Shown piece by piece: positions 36,201 to 43,789 of a DNA stretch of 64,000 bases. Numbering within the stretch: position 1 is the stretch's first letter; every line of letters begins with the position of its first letter. The notes under the pieces are model-generated. The model did not search any database and was not told the origin of the DNA. It saw nothing but the letters and a program-made list of their open reading frames with translations. The translations under genes and the position numbers were made by a program. This DNA is from Limnoperna fortunei (taxonomy: Eukaryota; Mollusca; Bivalvia; Mytilida; Modiolidae), in NCBI GenBank assembly GCA_944474755.1, contig OX104111.1:96576805-96640804 (forward strand), read 5' to 3'.

Positions 36201-37717
36201 ATTAATATTGTATGAAGCTATTTACAATTAGAGACGCAGCTAGTTCACCATGGACGCAATATGACGACGGATGCAGTGCATAGTATTATTCTATAATACA
36301 AAATTATAGTTTCAAGTTCCCTTTTTATTCCCCCCGCTTGAAAATTGGGGGGGGGGGTATATAGTGATAGGAGTGTCTGTCAGATCTTTGTGACATAATG
36401 TAGATGTGCACCTACTATTTTAAAATTTGATCTGATTGATTTTTGGGGTTTCCCATAGCAAAACAAGGACTTAGCCATTACACAACAAGGGGTACCCACC
36501 TCTTATCCGCAACTACTCCTAAACCCCTCAATGGATTTTCATGAAACATGATTTAAGAGGGCTTAACCTCTATAAGAGCCACGACATACTGCTGGCTCGG
36601 GTCTCATTTCTGCCATGATTCTCTCATTCAGGTCTTGGAATGTCAACTTCTAAGCAAAGCACCCTCTTCAAGTTAAATGGTAGATAATTATGTCGACTTA
36701 ATAGTCAGACAGATTATGTGGACTTAATTATGTCGACATAATCAAAAACTTATGTTGACTTAAACAGAAAATTATGTCCACTTAATTCATAATTATGTCT
36801 ACTTGCACGATAAATAAGTAGATGGCACATTCAGTTCAAACAGCGCATTTTTCCCTCTTTTTTCTAATCTGATAATGATGACTTAATTCAGTATTATGTT
36901 GACTTAATTATGTACCATATTGACATATTTCCGAAAATATGTCGACTTAATTAAGTGATATGTGGTGGCAGATATATGCCACCATATAGACCACAGATTA
37001 AACCTACCAAATCATAATAGGTCTGGCTAGTTCTAGACCTAAGCCTAAAACGAATAGATCATAATAGGTCCGGCTAGTACTAGACTCAGCCTAAAACTAC
37101 CATATCATAACAGGTCCGGATAGAAGTAGACCACAGATTTAACCTATCAGATCATAATAGGTCTGTTTAGTTCTAGACCTTAGCCTAAAATTACCAGATC
37201 ATAACAGGTTCGGCTAGTTCTAGACCTTAAACTATCATATCATACTTAATCAGATAAAATTTAAAATAACCAGACAAGATTTGAGATGTAACAAATAAAA
37301 GCGTCCTATTTAGTTTTGACTTGATTGTAATTACATTTAACAGTAGGTTCAATGAATAAAATGACACTTCAGAATAATAAGTGGAAAATGTGTACATTCA
37401 TACAGTAAAATTCACACGATTATTATTTTATTTATGAAGTTTTTTTTTTAGTTTTAGCTTTTTTATCAATTTTTTTGGCACGTTTAGAGGACAAATTTAT
37501 TATTTACTGTGGGCGTCAACTCTGATCTTTCTGTTTTTTTCAGCTTACGGTTGCCGATATCGCCTTCTTTGATATTATGGATCGAGTAGTATCAGATCCG
37601 ATCTTTGGTGAGGCCACATGGAAAGGTTATTCAGAGCTTGAAGGTCTTTCACAGAGAGTTAAATCATTACCTAACATTCAAAAATGGCTGGAGAAACGTC
37701 CGCAAACAAGCTTTTAG
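15093..37717 (+). CDS. Sigma-class glutathione S-transferase (five exons, complete)
   Basis: Joining 15093-15225, 22478-22570, 22895-23010, 33331-33435 and 37544-37717 gives 621 nt, 206 codons plus TAG, the usual sigma-class length. The N-terminal thioredoxin-like domain (residues 1-75) has the catalytic Tyr8 in KLQYFDGKGRAE, Arg14, Trp39, Lys43, the cis-Pro52 loop YGQLPVL, and the glutathione-binding QSGAI at 63-67. The all-helical C-terminal domain holds the conserved LTVADIAFFDIMD motif and ends RPQTSF. The family is cytosolic and conjugates glutathione to electrophiles such as lipid peroxidation products; vertebrate members include the haematopoietic prostaglandin D synthase. Molluscan members serve in detoxification, and some sigma GSTs have become lens S-crystallins in cephalopods. 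Introns are 7252, 324, 10320 and 4108 bases and are filled with repeats. The intron 3 donor (GTTCGT) is weak. An ATTAAA at 37789 is a likely polyadenylation signal. Confidence 0.95.
15230..16250 (+). other. GST intron 1, first part
   Basis: Contains a short direct duplication near 15350 and 15400 (GTGGACATGACAT(T/A)GTTACGTA plus GGTAGGGACATATCGTA). No gene is seen. Confidence 0.5.
16132..16146 (+). repeat. Homopolymer G15
   Basis: Fifteen consecutive G in GST intron 1, just before the 34-bp minisatellite. Confidence 0.95.
16251..17188 (+). repeat. 34-bp minisatellite in GST intron 1
   Basis: About 27-28 copies of a 34-base unit made of AGGTTCAGGTTCTCTGTATA and ACATGCCT(A/T)TCCCC. The most frequent variant is the A/T at one position; the last units decay toward TATTATATTCC. 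It lies about 1 kb inside the 7.25-kb first intron. Confidence 0.95.
17335..17545 (-). repeat. Dispersed repeat G, partial copy 2
   Basis: Matches part of 49600-49860 (CATTCCATTGGTGATGTGACG, then TTGCAAAACATTTAT and AAACGATGTCAAGTTCATTTT). It is truncated, in GST intron 1. Confidence 0.55.
18100..19790. repeat. About 320-bp tandem repeat, five decaying copies
   Basis: The phrase CCAAGATGGCC(G/A)CCATCG recurs near 18320, 18642, 18961 and 19283, and in a worn form near 19597. Each is followed by an ACATAGTTTAACATAGG-type stretch and GTTCTGATTGGCTGAAAT. Short minus-strand frames over it are repeat shadows. It abuts the GCTCACC element at 19792. Confidence 0.85.
19792..21430 (+). mobile_element. 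Dispersed element E, copy 1, with 165-bp internal repeats
   Basis: Begins TAGCTCACCTGGACCGAAGG and GTCCGTCGTAAACTTTTTCA. It continues with about six units of about 165 bases (GACTCCTTATAGGAGTTATT, GCAAAAATGATCAGCAATA), and ends near GGCTCCTTGGACCCTCTAG. The same element is at 61440-62888. No transposase is seen, so it is non-autonomous. It is abundant-looking molluscan DNA by my recollection; that is not verified here. Confidence 0.8.
21440..22477 (+). other. GST intron 1, last part
   Basis: Includes 21862-22455, the unbroken counterpart of the split repeat at 318-2375. It has small open frames without family features. Confidence 0.5.
22478..22570 (+). CDS. Sigma GST exon 2
   Basis: The acceptor TTTTTATTACAG ends at 22477 and the donor GTGAGT is at 22571. 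It reads TPYGQLPVLVVDKVQINQSG and continues AIFRYLAREL, so it carries the cis-proline loop and the Gln-Ser pair that holds glutathione. Confidence 0.95.
22895..23010 (+). CDS. Sigma GST exon 3
   Basis: The acceptor ATATTAG ends at 22894. It encodes GFYGNNNMENTRCDVVLETI and continues to KDEEKK, the first helices of the C-terminal domain. The donor GTTCGT at 23011 departs from consensus, but the phase (0) and the match with exon 4 support it. Confidence 0.9.
23128..23220 (+). mobile_element. SINE tail remnant
   Basis: Shows CCGGTACTCCGGCTTCTTCC and AAAAACTGAACACCATTGCT, the same body as the intact SINE at 56267. The 5' part is lost. It immediately precedes the big minisatellite. Confidence 0.5.
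23325..29120 (+). repeat. 37-bp minisatellite, about 155 copies, in GST intron 3
   Basis: The unit is GGTGGGTTCATAGTATGACC plus TACGGTATAGTACATTA. Three main variants of the middle occur (CATCATATGACC, CATAGTATGACMTACGG and CCTTATAAGACC) in repeated order, giving higher-order units. It ends raggedly in worn units near 28700-29120. There is no coding meaning; short minus-strand frames over it are shadows. Confidence 0.97.
29131..30180. repeat. Worn minisatellite segment, duplicated on both sides of a foldback element
   Basis: Bases 29131-29384 and 29925-30140 are closely matching (TTTACGC(C/G)AGCGTTTTATTA, GACCGGCGGAATATTACATA, CCATTTGACCCGCGGTAGTA). They flank the inverted repeat at 29422-29923. 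Confidence 0.85.
29422..29923. mobile_element. Foldback element, arms about 150 bp
   Basis: The left arm CACAGGCACTTGGGGTCAGG continues as GATAATTTTTTTATGG. It is the inverse of the right arm that ends TATCCTGACCCCAAGTGCCT GTG. The arms match well through GTTTGGTAACTAGTCTGACA / TGTCAGACTAGTTACCAAAC. The central 200 bases carry no coding frame of note. Confidence 0.85.
30223..30711. mobile_element. MITE-like element with about 45-bp inverted ends
   Basis: CATCTATACTACTAAAATTA at the left end pairs with the right end TCTATAGTAGTATAGATG, and both include AAGCGCGCATCACA / TGTGATGCGCGCTT. A 96-codon minus-strand frame lies inside but shows no family motif. Confidence 0.75.
30715..31730. other. 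GST intron 3, no gene recognised
   Basis: Mostly unique AT-rich sequence between the two related minisatellite arrays. A single AGGTTCATCATAAGACCCACG unit near 31002 links the arrays. Confidence 0.45.
31730..32945 (+). repeat. 36-bp minisatellite related to the 37-bp array, interrupted
   Basis: The unit is AGATGGGTTTTTATAAGACC plus CCCGATACAGTACATT, clearly homologous with the 37-bp unit (GGGTT, ATAAGACC, GATA/GTATAGTACATTA). About 22 copies are seen at 31730-31846 and 32262-32945, split by the element at 31847-32261. Confidence 0.92.
31847..32265 (+). mobile_element. Dispersed element H, copy 1 (inserted in the 36-bp array)
   Basis: Starts with (GATT)n then GGATGTCTGCTTTACATCCA, includes TTTTGACTGCCACCGGAAAA and ACGTTACCCACTACGGTCCG, and ends GGGAACCCTCCCAG. 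A partial second copy is at 57241-57490. No coding frame is conserved between the copies, so it is SINE-like or otherwise non-autonomous. Confidence 0.7.
33331..33435 (+). CDS. Sigma GST exon 4
   Basis: The acceptor GTTTTTTACAG ends at 33330 and the donor GTAAGT is at 33436; 35 codons in phase 0. It encodes AEQGKNMKEVSLPKFLTFFA and ends GGKYLVGSA. It sits 10.3 kb after exon 3, beyond two minisatellite arrays. Confidence 0.93.
33440..33930 (+). other. GST intron 4, first part
   Basis: A 69-codon open frame at 33727-33936 reads like a LINE C-terminus-type fragment (YILRCKTIVTSRIQKQAICF), but it is too short to assign. I see nothing else. Confidence 0.3.
34261..36984. mobile_element. 2.7-kb inverted-repeat DNA element in GST intron 4
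   Basis: Ends are TGGTGGCATATATCTGCCA and its exact inverse TGGCAGATATATGCCACCA, flanked by TA on both sides. The inverted arms are several hundred bases long (right arm about 36540-36984). They are rich in TTAAGTCGACATAATT-type steps and share ATCATGGCAGAAATGAGA(C/T) blocks. The middle carries no recognisable transposase; it holds part of element F near 36330-36540. It is therefore a large non-autonomous or foldback transposon. Confidence 0.85.
34341..34569. mobile_element. 229-bp MITE nested in the 2.7-kb element
   Basis: The left end AGGGGTCATCCATAATTGTC continues as AACATTTTTCACAAG. It is the inverse of the right end, which finishes GACAATTATGGATGACCCCT. The arms are about 55 bases. The short open frame across it is not a gene. 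Confidence 0.88.
37544..37717 (+). CDS. Sigma GST exon 5
   Basis: The acceptor TCTGTTTTTTTCAG ends at 37543. It encodes LTVADIAFFDIMDRVVSDPI and ends WLEKRPQTSF before TAG. The LTVADI segment is the conserved N-capping box of GST C-terminal domains. Confidence 0.95.
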   Translation, partial: LTVADIAFFDIMDRVVSDPIFGEATWKGYSELEGLSQRVKSLPNIQKWLEKRPQTSF

Positions 37718-37918
37718 ATGTGTTATGTAAAAGGTTTCGCTTTCTGTTTGTTTTGTTTAAAATGTATGCTTATTTTCAATTTCTTTTAATTAAAACTTCT
37801 GTTCACTGTTCTTACACGTAACTAGTGTCAACCCAAATTATTACAAACAGATGCCACGTGTAAAGGGTAATCAGTTTGACCATATACATATATAACAGTT
37901 AGGTTGTATCCCACATAC

Positions 37919-38039
37919 CAATCTAATTAAAATTAAATCTTTCACTTGCTCCCCCCTTTTTGCTATGGTCGCTGCTTACAACGCAGCGACCAATAACAAA
38001 AAGGGGGAGCAAGTGAAAGATTTAATTTTAATTAGATTG
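37919..38039. mobile_element. Palindromic MITE family P, near-perfect copy
   Basis: An almost perfect 121-base palindrome: CAATCTAATTAAAATTAAAT at the left, the inverse at the right, centre GGTCGCTGCTTACAACGCAGCGACC. It lies about 200 bases past the GST stop codon, so it may be in the 3' untranslated region if the AATAAA at 38129 is used. Confidence 0.92.
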
Positions 38040-38431
38040 CCCACGTATCTAAACACTTCTGTATGTGTTTTCCATTTAGTTGAAATTACATGTAGTATAT
38101 TTTGGTATTACGTACAAGATAATTTCGAAATAAAAAATTTAACAAGTTTTATTTGTGTTTACCATAATGCCTGGGGACACTGAACAGTCATCATTGCTCT
38201 GATGCTTGGGTGATATAAACGTACTGCCATTGATGAAAAGATTATTCAACAATAGTCAATCAGGACAATCTTGCTTTAAACCAGTAGAAAGATTGGTTCA
38301 CACCATGATGATCCATGATGCATACAAATTCCGAGATGGAACGCTGTCAAGTCATAAAACCAGAAATCTATTAACCCTTATTTTGGCATTGTCCCGTGAG
38401 ATTTGTGGACAGCGTTCATAAATCTAATATA

Positions 38432-39520
38432 GATTAAATACTGACTTTTAGGAAATTATCAATGTGTAAACTCCGGCGACTCACTCGCAAATTTGTGAGA
38501 GAGTCGCCGGAGTTTACACATTGATAATTTCCTAAAACACAGTGTTTAATCCTTATAATTCTGTGAAATCGTTACGATTTATAAAACAGCAAAAACAGTT
38601 ACAGAAACCCATCAAGACCTCAAAATGTATCTAGGCATTAAAACGTAGGTATTTGCAAAACATAGTACCAAAAGAATCGCGGTTGGTTCTGTATATATTG
38701 ATAGGAAAAAAACAAAATGAAACACTTAATTGTAATTATATTATATTTTATTTGAAATCTCAATCGATTTAATTGGAAATCATTGGGGCAGAGAAAACAT
38801 TATCCCCTCTCCCTAACGATACGCTAGGAGGACGTCATCTTGTTTACAATACTGAAAGTAATCCGCTCAGAGGAAATATCGATATATAAATTATCTGAGA
38901 AGACGCCATTAAAGTGTTTTTATCCAATCAAAACACTTAATATAAATAAATTACAGCATGAATAGAATTATTATAGGATTAAACACTGGGTTTTAGGAAA
39001 TTATCAATGTGTAAACTCCGGCGACTCCCTCACAAACTTGACATAAAGTCCTTCGGACTTTATTTAGTTTGTGAGTGAGTCGCCGAAGTTTACACATTGA
39101 TAATTTCCTAAAACCCAGTGTTTAATCCTTATAATTCTGTGAAATAATCGTTGCGGTTTTTAAAACAGTTACAGAAACCTATCTAGACCTCAAAACGTAC
39201 CTAGACCGGAAAACGTAGGGATATGCAAAACATAGTACCAAAGGAATCGCGGTTCTTTAGATATTGATATGAAAAAAAAATCAAAATGAAACACTAAATT
39301 GTATTTATATTATATATTTATTTGAAATCATTGTGGCAGAGAAAAAAGGGTCCCCTCTTCCTGACGATACGCTAGGAGGACGCCATCTTTACCTTGGATA
39401 CTGAAAGTAGTCCGCTCAGAGGAAATATCGGTATATAAATTATTTGAGAAGACGCCATTTAAGTGTTTTTATCCAATCAAAGCACTTAATATTAATAAAT
39501 TTCAGCATGAATAGAATTAT
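38432..39520. repeat. Tandem duplication of about 545 bp, each unit led by a palindrome
   Basis: Palindromes 38432-38551 and 38976-39128 (arms TTTTAGGAAATTATCAATGT, GTAAACTCCGGCGACTC) each precede a similar segment of about 400 bases (AAAACGTAGGTATTTGCAAA, GATACGCTAGGAGGACGTCA). The second palindrome has an extra inner hairpin AAAGTCCTTCGGACTTT. Confidence 0.85.
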
Positions 39521-39786
39521 TAATCCGTAACCAAAAAGCGCACAAATACGAGAGCATGGAACTACAACTCAAAGTGTAAATTTGACACAATCAACGCGAG
39601 AACAGGTCCTACGGTTGTATTACTCATGAGCCAAATGAATAATAATATGAAGTAGGCTTTGCCAAAATGCGAGCAGAGAAAATATAGTCCTTTATTTTTT
39701 TTTAAAATAATTGCACACAATTCCTTGTTTTATTTTGCTCATTAATTTTGCGATTATACTATTTCACCAATAATATGTATACTATA

Positions 39787-39906
39787 GGGTTATTGCATGA
39801 ATATTGGGAAATATTGTCCCAAGCAAGTGTTATATTGCACGAGCTTGCGAGTGCAATATAGCATCTTGCGAGGGACAATATTTTCCAATATTCATGCAAT
39901 TACCCT
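39787..39906. repeat. Hairpin inverted repeat
   Basis: GGGTTATTGCATGAATATTG pairs with CAATATTCATGCAATTACCC near 39905, around GCACGAGCTTGCGAGTGC. It is likely a MITE. Confidence 0.75.
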
Positions 39907-39908
39907 TT

Positions 39909-40696
39909 TATTATATAGTAATATTTTTTTGTGCTTTTAAGTGATTATTCATTATCTTTGCTATTTTAAGTATTTTACTAGGTCCAATATTATCATATTT
40001 TCACTTAGTCAATATTAGATATATATTTTGATGTAAGTTTACATATAATAAAAACGGTTTTTTTTATTTTGTGTTTTTATTTGTTGCTCCTTATTGTTGT
40101 GAATATAAAGCACACACTCGAATTTCGTCCATACTCGAAATTTGGCGATTACCCTTCATTCGGCAAAGTAAACAATGATCCCAAGGCTAAATTACTTTTA
40201 AAATATCTTGCATTTTTTGCTCTAACCAAATGACTCCTAAATAATTAAATACAATGCGTTTCAGCGAAATTAACGTCCGTTAAAGCGACACACTTTCACC
40301 GCCGAAATTCCAGTGTACTACTACTACTACTAGCATACATTCCTGCTTTGAAACGAGCCACTTGTTCACGATGTTTAAATCCCGTTTTGTACAGTTTACA
40401 CCTGATTTTTGACTTTGTCTATGAAATTTACTTTTATCTACAATCGAATTCACTTCCATTTGTTCAGTTTCAAGCGGTTCTGCTAATTTTCCCCGCGAGG
40501 ACAGATCATGTATGTCACTTTCGGCCATGTTTGTTTACCAAACAACAGTAAAATGTAAAAGCCGATGTTCGGAACACATCTGTACTTTTCCCGGAAATTA
40601 CATAAAAGGCCGAGATTCAGTGCAAAATATGAAAATATACTGCACTTTATTGCTATATGAAATACAATGGGGAAAAAATATTACTATATAATAAAT
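39909..40696. repeat. Segment bounded by 23-bp inverted repeats
   Basis: TTATTATATAGTAATATTTT at 39909 is inverted at 40671-40696 (AATATTACTATATAATAA). Short plus and minus open frames inside (40280-40551) overlap on opposite strands, and neither shows a family motif. Confidence 0.4.
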
Positions 40697-40699
40697 GTA

Positions 40700-41019
40700 T
40701 TTATAGCGCAAACACGAAGTAACTAAATCAAATTAATACATCTTTTAAGTTCTACAAGAAATTCGGTAAGATGAATATCGATGCCTGTAGGTCATAAAGA
40801 ACCTAAAACATTTTTGGACTGACTGTCCCGACAGTATCTCTTTATTCTCTAAAGACCATTACATAGGTACAGAGAAAATTTTAAAAAATAAAATATATAT
40901 ATACAGAAAAAAGAAAGATGTACATGTGATAGTTGTAAAAACAGTACAAATATTACAATACTAAATATATCAAATAATATAATAGCAAAGGAGGTATACT
41001 TTTATATATAGCAACGAGG
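40700..41019. other. LINE 3' flank
   Basis: AT-rich sequence following the stop codon of the minus-strand LINE remnant. It is probably LINE 3' untranslated sequence in part. Confidence 0.35.
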
Positions 41020-41950
41020 TTACCCAAGAGACTTTATTTTCTTACTAATAATATTTATAAATTTACAAAGTTTGACGAGATCTGGTGGGTGGCTACTATT
41101 CATTAATTCATTAAGTTTAAGGATATTGGGACGTGCATAGATGTTTTGTTTAATAAATATCTTCCTCTCATTGCTGAGTGTAGGACAAACTAGTAGGTAG
41201 TGGAATTCGTCTCCGATATCTTGATTTTGACATAATGTGCAGGTTCTATTTTCTCTTGGAATGTTGAGCCATCTACCAGTCTCTATAGGTAGTTTGTGGT
41301 TCATAGTACGGAACTTACAAAGTGATATAGCATATTTATCATTGAGAATATTAAAATAATTTTCAAATTCGATTTTGTCTTCATAAATTCTATAATTAAG
41401 AGATTTTGGAGATTCATGTACCTTGGAAAGCCAGTTCAGTTTAAATTGATCTAAAAGCGTTTGTTTAATAGATGAATACAGCCATGATATACTAAGAAAT
41501 GGTTGTTCGGTCCATACATTTGATTTTCCACAATCATCTAATATGGTCTTAACATATTTAAGCCAAGGAGTATTTGCAATCTAATTAAAATTATATCTTC
41601 ACTTGGCTCCCCCCTTTTTGCTATTGTCGCCGTCGACAATAGCAAAAAGGGGGGAGCCAAGTGAAGATATAATTTTAATTAGATTGGGAGTATTTGCAAG
41701 ATTCTTGTGTGCCAGACGATAGAGAATAAATGGCAGTTTTTCTTTTTTCCCACATATAAGCTTTGACCAATATTTAATGAGTCGAAGCTTAATACATATA
41801 TCAAGAGGATAGCGTCCTAGTTCACCATAGATCATATAATCTGGTGTGGATTTTTTAACACGCATAAGTAATTTACAAAATTTAATATGCACCCTTTCTA
41901 TGGCTGAGTTATTTCCCATTCCCCAAACTTCGTAACCATATAATAATCCC
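41020..41950 (-). pseudogene. LINE reverse transcriptase C-terminal part, 5'-truncated, cut by a MITE
   Basis: On the minus strand the frame reads LLYGYEVWGMGNNSAIERVH and FCKLLMRVKKSTPDYMIYGE, then is broken at 41580-41686 by a palindromic MITE. It resumes toward KFRTMNHKLPIETGRWLNIP, followed by RTCTLCQNQDIGDEFHYLLV and a CPTL knuckle. This is the standard C-terminal region of LINE ORF2 proteins (after the YADD palm). The 5' end is lost at about 41950, typical of incomplete reverse transcription. The frame is open on both sides of the MITE, so the copy is fairly young. Confidence 0.88.
41577..41686. mobile_element. Palindromic MITE family P, copy inserted in the LINE
   Basis: Arms CAATCTAATTAAAATTATAT and inverse around the centre GTCGCCGTCGAC. 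Host sequence GGAGTATTTGCAA occurs at 41567-41579 and again at 41687-41699, giving a target duplication of 10-13 bases depending on where the element ends are set. Confidence 0.92.
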
Positions 41951-41959
41951 CGCTCACTC

Positions 41960-42570
41960 CCTTTTCTGTCGAAAAATGCAACTAGTTTTATTAAGAGTTA
42001 TCCCTCTTTGGTGTATGTTGCTGTCCTAATCCCATTACTCCTATTTGGAACCCCCTTTTAAAACGACCATTGAAAATTAGGACCATGACCGAAAATATAT
42101 AACGTTCATGAATATTCATTAAATTGTATTATCTAATGGGAACGACGTTTATTGGATAAAACATTTATTATCCGAAACTACGTATGTTATGTCTTTTTTG
42201 ATTAGTTGTCACGCTTCGCCGGAGTAAAAGCAACCAATCAAGATAGGACCTTTTATATTCTTGAAAACGAGAGAAAATATCTACAAGTGTGCCCACGGTC
42301 GGTAAGTGGTAGCAAAGCGAGAACGCGACCGGACGTGGGTTTCCGACGATGCATTGAAGGAAAATTTCAAAATGTGTATATTGTGTTTTAGAATTTTATC
42401 AGTCACGAAGTTCATCAATCTGTCTGATTAGAATGTGTTAGAATGAGAAATAGCATATTAAGGATTCGATTGTTTTTATGGATCAGTTCCAGTCACAGTT
42501 TTCATGTTGGCGGGCATGATACTGTGCCATTTGGGATGTTTGTAATTGAGTTGTTTTTTTAAATAACGCA
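41960..42570. other. No gene recognised
   Basis: A 61-codon frame at 42206-42391 has no family features. Confidence 0.35.
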
Positions 42571-42575
42571 TATAT

Positions 42576-42797
42576 GTGAATTTAATGTATTCAGCATTAA
42601 ATTCCTTTATCGAAGGAAGACTGACTAGTATAGCTGTTGGCTGTTGTTGCTTTCGCTCAAGTATTCCTTAAACACATGATTGGTGATTGGTTAAACCTGT
42701 CTTAAAATAGAAAAACCAAATCGAGGTTCCGTCTTTTTGAAAATCGTCTGCAAGGAGGTGACAGGAAAAATGTCGGTTTGGCAATCTAAATTTTTTA
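42576..42797 (+). repeat. 222-bp duplicated segment, copy 1
   Basis: Near-identical with 48799-49020 (two or three differences seen by eye). Contains the palindrome TTTAATGTATTCAGCATTAAA and ATTGGTGATTGGTTAAACCT. Confidence 0.9.
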
Positions 42798-42799
42798 AT

Positions 42800-43785
42800 C
42801 CTTATTAATCTTCCATTCAACAACACTTCTTTGGAAGAAAAATTTGTTTAATGATCTTCCAAACCCAGAAATCTCGAAAAATGTTATTTGGTTTCAGGAT
42901 GGCTTAACAATTTCTTAAATTTTATCACATCTGGGCCCAGCGCCATAAACATTTTCTTTGCTGAGAACTTTTTTTATTCTCAATTTCATCCAATCAAATA
43001 TATCCTTTTCCCTTGTTGTCATGGTAGTTGAGTAAATTCTCATGCTGAGCAAACATTTTTTACTCAAGTAGGTTTTATGGCGCTGGGCAGGGCCCTGGGA
43101 TTCGAAGCATCCACGGGAAGCATCATGGAGCTCCCGACATTTTATCAATATCTTGTAATTCTAGTTTCATATTTCCTCTAAACAATAATAATAATGTTAT
43201 GTTATGGACATATTAATACGAGTAAAGCATTTCTATTTAAATAAAAATAGGAATAAAGCCCTGTTTCCCTCCTATCACGGTCAGAGCTTTTTTGACAGTA
43301 AACCAATTGGTAAACTTCTTGAATACGTGTCAAGAATCTGGATTAAAAATACTAAATGGTAAAACAATTGGAGATTTATTAGGAAAATACACTTTGTGTT
43401 ACATATAATGGATGTAGTGTTGTGGATTATATTATTGTTTCTAATGATATATTTTTGCTGATTTTACTGTACATGATTTCACTTCTTTATGAAACCATTG
43501 TATGTTAGTTGTTCATTGTTAACACATTTTCATGTAAAGAGCAGCTTTCAAAATTCATTGGAACCACTTCCATGTAAATTTATATCGACAAAAGAATCAG
43601 TCTTACTGTATTCCCAGAAAATAAATAGCATTGAAAGTAAAAAAAACTTGATACATTTATGACAACTAAATTTAATGACATTTACTGATTCCTTAACCAC
43701 AATATTACAAGTAAATGCCAAAAAATCAGCTAAAATTGTTAAACCCCCTAGCAACATTAAAAAAAATAATAATAAAAATAAAATA
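42800..43785. other. No gene recognised
   Basis: AT-rich flank upstream of the second LINE. The short minus-strand frames at 42915 and 43548 have no family motifs. Confidence 0.35.
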
Positions 43786-43789
43786 AAAT

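Larger units (their letters stand above)
33935..37245 (+). repeat. About 47-bp minisatellite split by a 2.7-kb element
   Basis: Units of about 47 bases (ATCATAATAGGTCCGGCTAG, TTCTAGACCTTAGCCTTAAA) occur at 33935-34256 (about 7) and 36985-37245 (about 5). The two blocks are the same array, separated by the inverted-repeat element at 34261-36984. Confidence 0.88.
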
